Of a DNA stretch of 64,000 nt, positions 61,728 to 64,000 are shown piece by piece. Both the position numbers and the translations under genes were made by a program. Origin of the DNA: an uncultured Flavobacteriales bacterium (GTDB lineage: Bacteria > Bacteroidota > Bacteroidia > Flavobacteriales_D > Crocinitomicaceae); the NCBI GenBank assembly GCA_937876195.1, contig CALEIK010000017.1, positions 62,001-126,000 on the forward strand, in the 5' to 3' direction. Position 1 is the first letter of the stretch, and each line of letters opens with the position of its first letter. The notes below the pieces were generated by a model, which saw nothing but the letters and a program-made list of their open reading frames with translations, was not told where the DNA came from and did no database searches.

Positions 61728-61755
61728 AAATGCCTCATGTTTCCATGAGGCATTT
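61728..61755. terminator. Hairpin between rocD and the histidine kinase gene
   Basis: AAATGCCTCATG and CATGAGGCATTT form a perfect 12-bp stem around TTTC. It lies directly after the rocD stop. The minus strand continues TTTCATTTC, a weak T tract; the plus strand has the better one (TTATTTTTT). It may attenuate readthrough from rocD into the kinase gene. Confidence 0.6.
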
Positions 61756-61756
61756 C

Positions 61757-63001
61757 TTATTTTTTAAAAGCTTTAACTGTCCTTCCAATTATATCCACAC
61801 ATTCCATCAATTCTTCTTCTGTCATCACCAGTGGCGGTGCAAATCGAATAATGTTGCCATGTGTTGGTTTTGCTAATAAGCCATTTTCTTTCAATGCGAC
61901 GCACAGATTCCAAGCTGTCTTACTTTCTTCTGTGTCATTCACGATGATTGCATTTAACAATCCCTTTCCACGTACTTTCACAATGAGGTCCGTACTGTCA
62001 ATGATGCGTTGCATTTCGCGTCTAAAAATCTGTCCCAGTCGCTCTGCATTTTCCGCCAAACGCTCTTCAGTCACAACTTCCAGTGCTGCGATTGCGACTT
62101 TTGCCGCTACAGGATTCCCACCAAAGGTCGAACCATGCTCACCTGGGTGAATTACCGACATAATTTCATCGTTTGCCAATACAGCCGAAACTGGATACGC
62201 TCCACCAGAAAGTGCTTTTCCTAGGATTAAAATATCTGCTTTCACGTCTTCGTGATCTACTGCCAATAAACGTCCTGTTCGCGCAACACCTGTCTGTACC
62301 TCATCTGCAATGAAAAGTACATTGTTTGCTTCGCAAAGCGCCTTTGCTTTAGCTAAATATCCATCTGCTGGTACATACACCCCTGCTTCCCCTTGAATCG
62401 GTTCCACAAGAAATCCAGCGATATTGTCTTGTTTCAATGCTTCTTCCAACGCGTTGATATCGTCGTAAGGAATGCTAATAAATCCTGGTGTAAACGGTCC
62501 GAAGTTTTTACGTGCCGTTGGATCACTTGAAAATGACACAATCGTTGTTGTACGACCGTGAAAATTACCTTCACAGACAATTATTTTGGCAGCGTCTTGT
62601 GCCACTCCTTTTTTCTCGTATGCCCATTTGCGACAGATTTTGATCGCAGTTTCGACTGCTTCCGCACCTGTGTTCATTGGTAATACTTTATCGTATCCAA
62701 AATATTCTGTGATAAATTTTTCGTAGGGACCTAAGGAATCATTGTAAAAAGCGCGCGATGTCAATGTCAAGCGTTTTGCCTGATCGATCATGGCTCCTAC
62801 AATTTTTGGGTGACAGTGTCCTTGGTTTACAGCAGAGTAGGCAGATAGAAAATCAAAGTATTGTTTTCCTTCTACATCCCACACATAAACTCCCTCTCCT
62901 CTTTTCAGTACGACTTCTAGAGGATGATAATTATGAGCTCCGTGCTTATCTTCCAATGAGATTAAATCCTTTGATGTCAATTGTTGCATAGTTGTATTCA
63001 T
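61757..63001 (-). CDS. rocD: Ornithine aminotransferase
   Basis: A class III PLP aminotransferase converting ornithine and 2-oxoglutarate to glutamate-5-semialdehyde and glutamate, linking arginine and proline metabolism. It has NYHPLEVVLKRGEGVYVWDVEG near the N-terminus (about 24-45), MNTGAEAVETAIK (about 96-108), FIADEVQTGVARTG and the Schiff-base Lys262 in ILGKALSGG. EHGSTFGGNPVA is a further family block. The length of 414 aa is normal. ATG at 63001, with a second ATG four codons in. A hairpin follows its stop. Confidence 0.94.
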   Translation of the reverse strand: MNTTMQQLTSKDLISLEDKHGAHNYHPLEVVLKRGEGVYVWDVEGKQYFDFLSAYSAVNQGHCHPKIVGAMIDQAKRLTLTSRAFYNDSLGPYEKFITEYFGYDKVLPMNTGAEAVETAIKICRKWAYEKKGVAQDAAKIIVCEGNFHGRTTTIVSFSSDPTARKNFGPFTPGFISIPYDDINALEEALKQDNIAGFLVEPIQGEAGVYVPADGYLAKAKALCEANNVLFIADEVQTGVARTGRLLAVDHEDVKADILILGKALSGGAYPVSAVLANDEIMSVIHPGEHGSTFGGNPVAAKVAIAALEVVTEERLAENAERLGQIFRREMQRIIDSTDLIVKVRGKGLLNAIIVNDTEESKTAWNLCVALKENGLLAKPTHGNIIRFAPPLVMTEEELMECVDIIGRTVKAFKK

Positions 63002-63147
63002 TTTAGTGCAAGTTGAATCATTCGTTCATTTCGGAGAACCGCTATCCTTTCCTCATTCACGGAGAGAAATCATCCACGTTTCACAAAAGTAGTGGTAAAG
63101 TGACAATTAATCAACAGAATAGCGATAAATCGTAGGATTTTTATATT

Positions 63148-63513
63148 TTATTCACTTCTTAAAATCTTCTCAATTTTCCTTCCTTTCGCCAATTCGTCTA
63201 TCAACTTATCTAAATACCTGACTTGCTTCGTGAGTACATTATCAATTTCTTCAATTCTGTATCCACAGATGACACCTGTGATTAAGTGGGCGTTTGGGTT
63301 TAGTTTTGCCTGCGAAAAGAAGGTTTCAAAGGTCACTTTTTCGTCGATCAATTCTTGGAGTTTATTTTCGTTAAAGCCTGTCAACCACTCAATGACTTGA
63401 TGCAATTCCTCCTTTGTTCTACCTTTACGTTCCACTTTTGTCACGTAATGCGGGTACACCGAAGCAAATGTCAATTTTGCTACTCGTTCGTTATGTTCGG
63501 GCGTTGTTTTCAT
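63148..63513 (-). CDS. DUF2200 domain protein (121 aa)
   Basis: A single DUF2200 domain covering nearly the whole protein: FASVYPHYVTKVERKGRTKEEL (about 17-38, named here by its ends), WLTGFNE, TFETFFSQAKLNPNAHLI and GVICGYRIEEIDNVLTKQVRYLDKLIDELAKG. The function is unknown. It has no signal peptide. Its start overlaps the DUF1801 gene stop by 4 bp, so the two are co-translated. rocD lies downstream across a 146-bp spacer. Confidence 0.87.
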   Translation of the reverse strand: MKTTPEHNERVAKLTFASVYPHYVTKVERKGRTKEELHQVIEWLTGFNENKLQELIDEKVTFETFFSQAKLNPNAHLITGVICGYRIEEIDNVLTKQVRYLDKLIDELAKGRKIEKILRSE

Positions 63514-63848
63514 TTTTCAGAGGTCGACTTTAGTTGAATAATTTTTTTAATCAATTCCTTCGGCAAAGGTGCATTGTGCATAAAATGCAAACTGTGTTTT
63601 GCCCCTTTAGCACGGTAGCTAGACATATCATCTTCAATTTCCGTCAATCCATACACGGGATAAAACCCAATGTGATTTTTGTATCCAGCAAAATACAAAT
63701 AATCCTTCCCCACTTTAAAGGCGATTATCTTGTAACGAATACTTTCTTCTGTGTTCGGAAGCACTTCAAAAAAGAGTTTTCTCAGTTCAGTTAACCTTTC
63801 TTGAATTTCAGGTTCGAATTGCGCTATGTAGTTATCAACTTCGTTCAT
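63510..63848 (-). CDS. DUF1801 (YdhG-like) family protein (112 aa)
   Basis: A DUF1801-family protein of about normal length: NYIAQFEPEIQERLTELRKL, EESIRYKIIAFKV, LYFAGYKNHIGFYPV and the C-terminal LPKELIKKIIQLK. Some relatives are described as iron chaperones (YdhG/Fra), but the evidence for that role is thin, so I do not assign it. First gene of the DUF1801-DUF2200 pair. Upstream 63849-64000 shows nothing recognisable. Confidence 0.85.
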   Translation of the reverse strand: MNEVDNYIAQFEPEIQERLTELRKLFFEVLPNTEESIRYKIIAFKVGKDYLYFAGYKNHIGFYPVYGLTEIEDDMSSYRAKGAKHSLHFMHNAPLPKELIKKIIQLKSTSEK

Positions 63849-64000
63849 TGGATGCTATCAATTTATAGTATCACTTCAGTTCACTTGGCTTATAATTAAG
63901 TTCTATTCTTTTGAGAATCGAAAATACAAAAATTTCCATGGACAGCCTAGCTCTTGGAACAAATTAGGGTTTGAACCGTGAGGTAAAGTCTTCGTTCATT

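Noticed and set aside
63849..64000. Possible gene start at the right edge
   Set aside because: No open frame with a start or family features in the final 152 bp.

Overview
The window is chromosomal DNA of a Bacteroidota member, most likely order Flavobacteriales (a Crocinitomicaceae/Fluviicola-like lineage is my best guess, from gene content only). Reasons: five predicted type IX secretion (T9SS) substrates with type A or type B C-terminal sorting domains, a PorE-like OmpA protein, the TAnnTTTG-type -7 box, UPF0126, DUF4846 and DUF2200 families, a GNAT-nitrilase fusion, and AT-rich spacers with dispersed repeats. I see no rRNA, tRNA, CRISPR array, phage or transposase gene.

Layout. 1-8311: end of an M23/LysM peptidase, two small T9SS type A proteins, rhodanese, pseudouridine synthase-panB, rplS with terminator, GH25 lysozyme, TRIC-type channel, PorE-like protein. 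8557-15660: two related small secreted proteins, lon (behind a sigma-54-like site), GlmU-like protein overlapping a Na+/solute symporter, DUF4846 lipoprotein. 15738-25500: surface-protein block with a subtilase (type A) and a 2028-residue adhesin (type B) carrying a five-copy 237-bp repeat array. 25738-28907: PHB-depolymerase-like esterase, then a SET methyltransferase immediately followed by a GNAT-nitrilase fusion. 28908-29284: direct/inverted repeat cluster. 29285-35284: ComA-like enzyme with a TPR protein, typA, DEAD-box helicase. 35466-44900: envelope genes (GT-C protein with MORN tail, TatA, thioesterases, MscS, YdcF, YwqK-like MORN protein, WbpM-like dehydratase, NodB-fold protein, CYTH protein). 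44921-45063: inverted-repeat element between convergent genes. 45073-50972: a five-gene minus-strand run (O-methyltransferase, pseudouridine synthase, threonine aldolase, lipoprotein, small protein), egtB-egtD, DUF427. 51088-57235: beta-barrel candidate with a variant GDPD lipoprotein, a beta-helix T9SS protein flanked by a duplicated GDPD 3' end, VIT transporter, erythromycin-esterase-like lipoprotein, DUF433/DUF5615 pair. 57335-63848: minus-strand run ending in aroC, phosphohexomutase, V4R-histidine kinase, rocD, and a DUF2200/DUF1801 pair.

Most of the window is housekeeping plus cell-surface biology. The least explained items are the SET/GNAT-nitrilase pair, the alternating repeat array of the adhesin, the GT-C/MORN fusion, the synonymous-only duplicated GDPD tail at 54388-54450, and the two non-coding repeat elements. 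Start sites were moved from the longest reading frame where an internal ATG/GTG sits directly before a signal peptide or domain; each change is stated.
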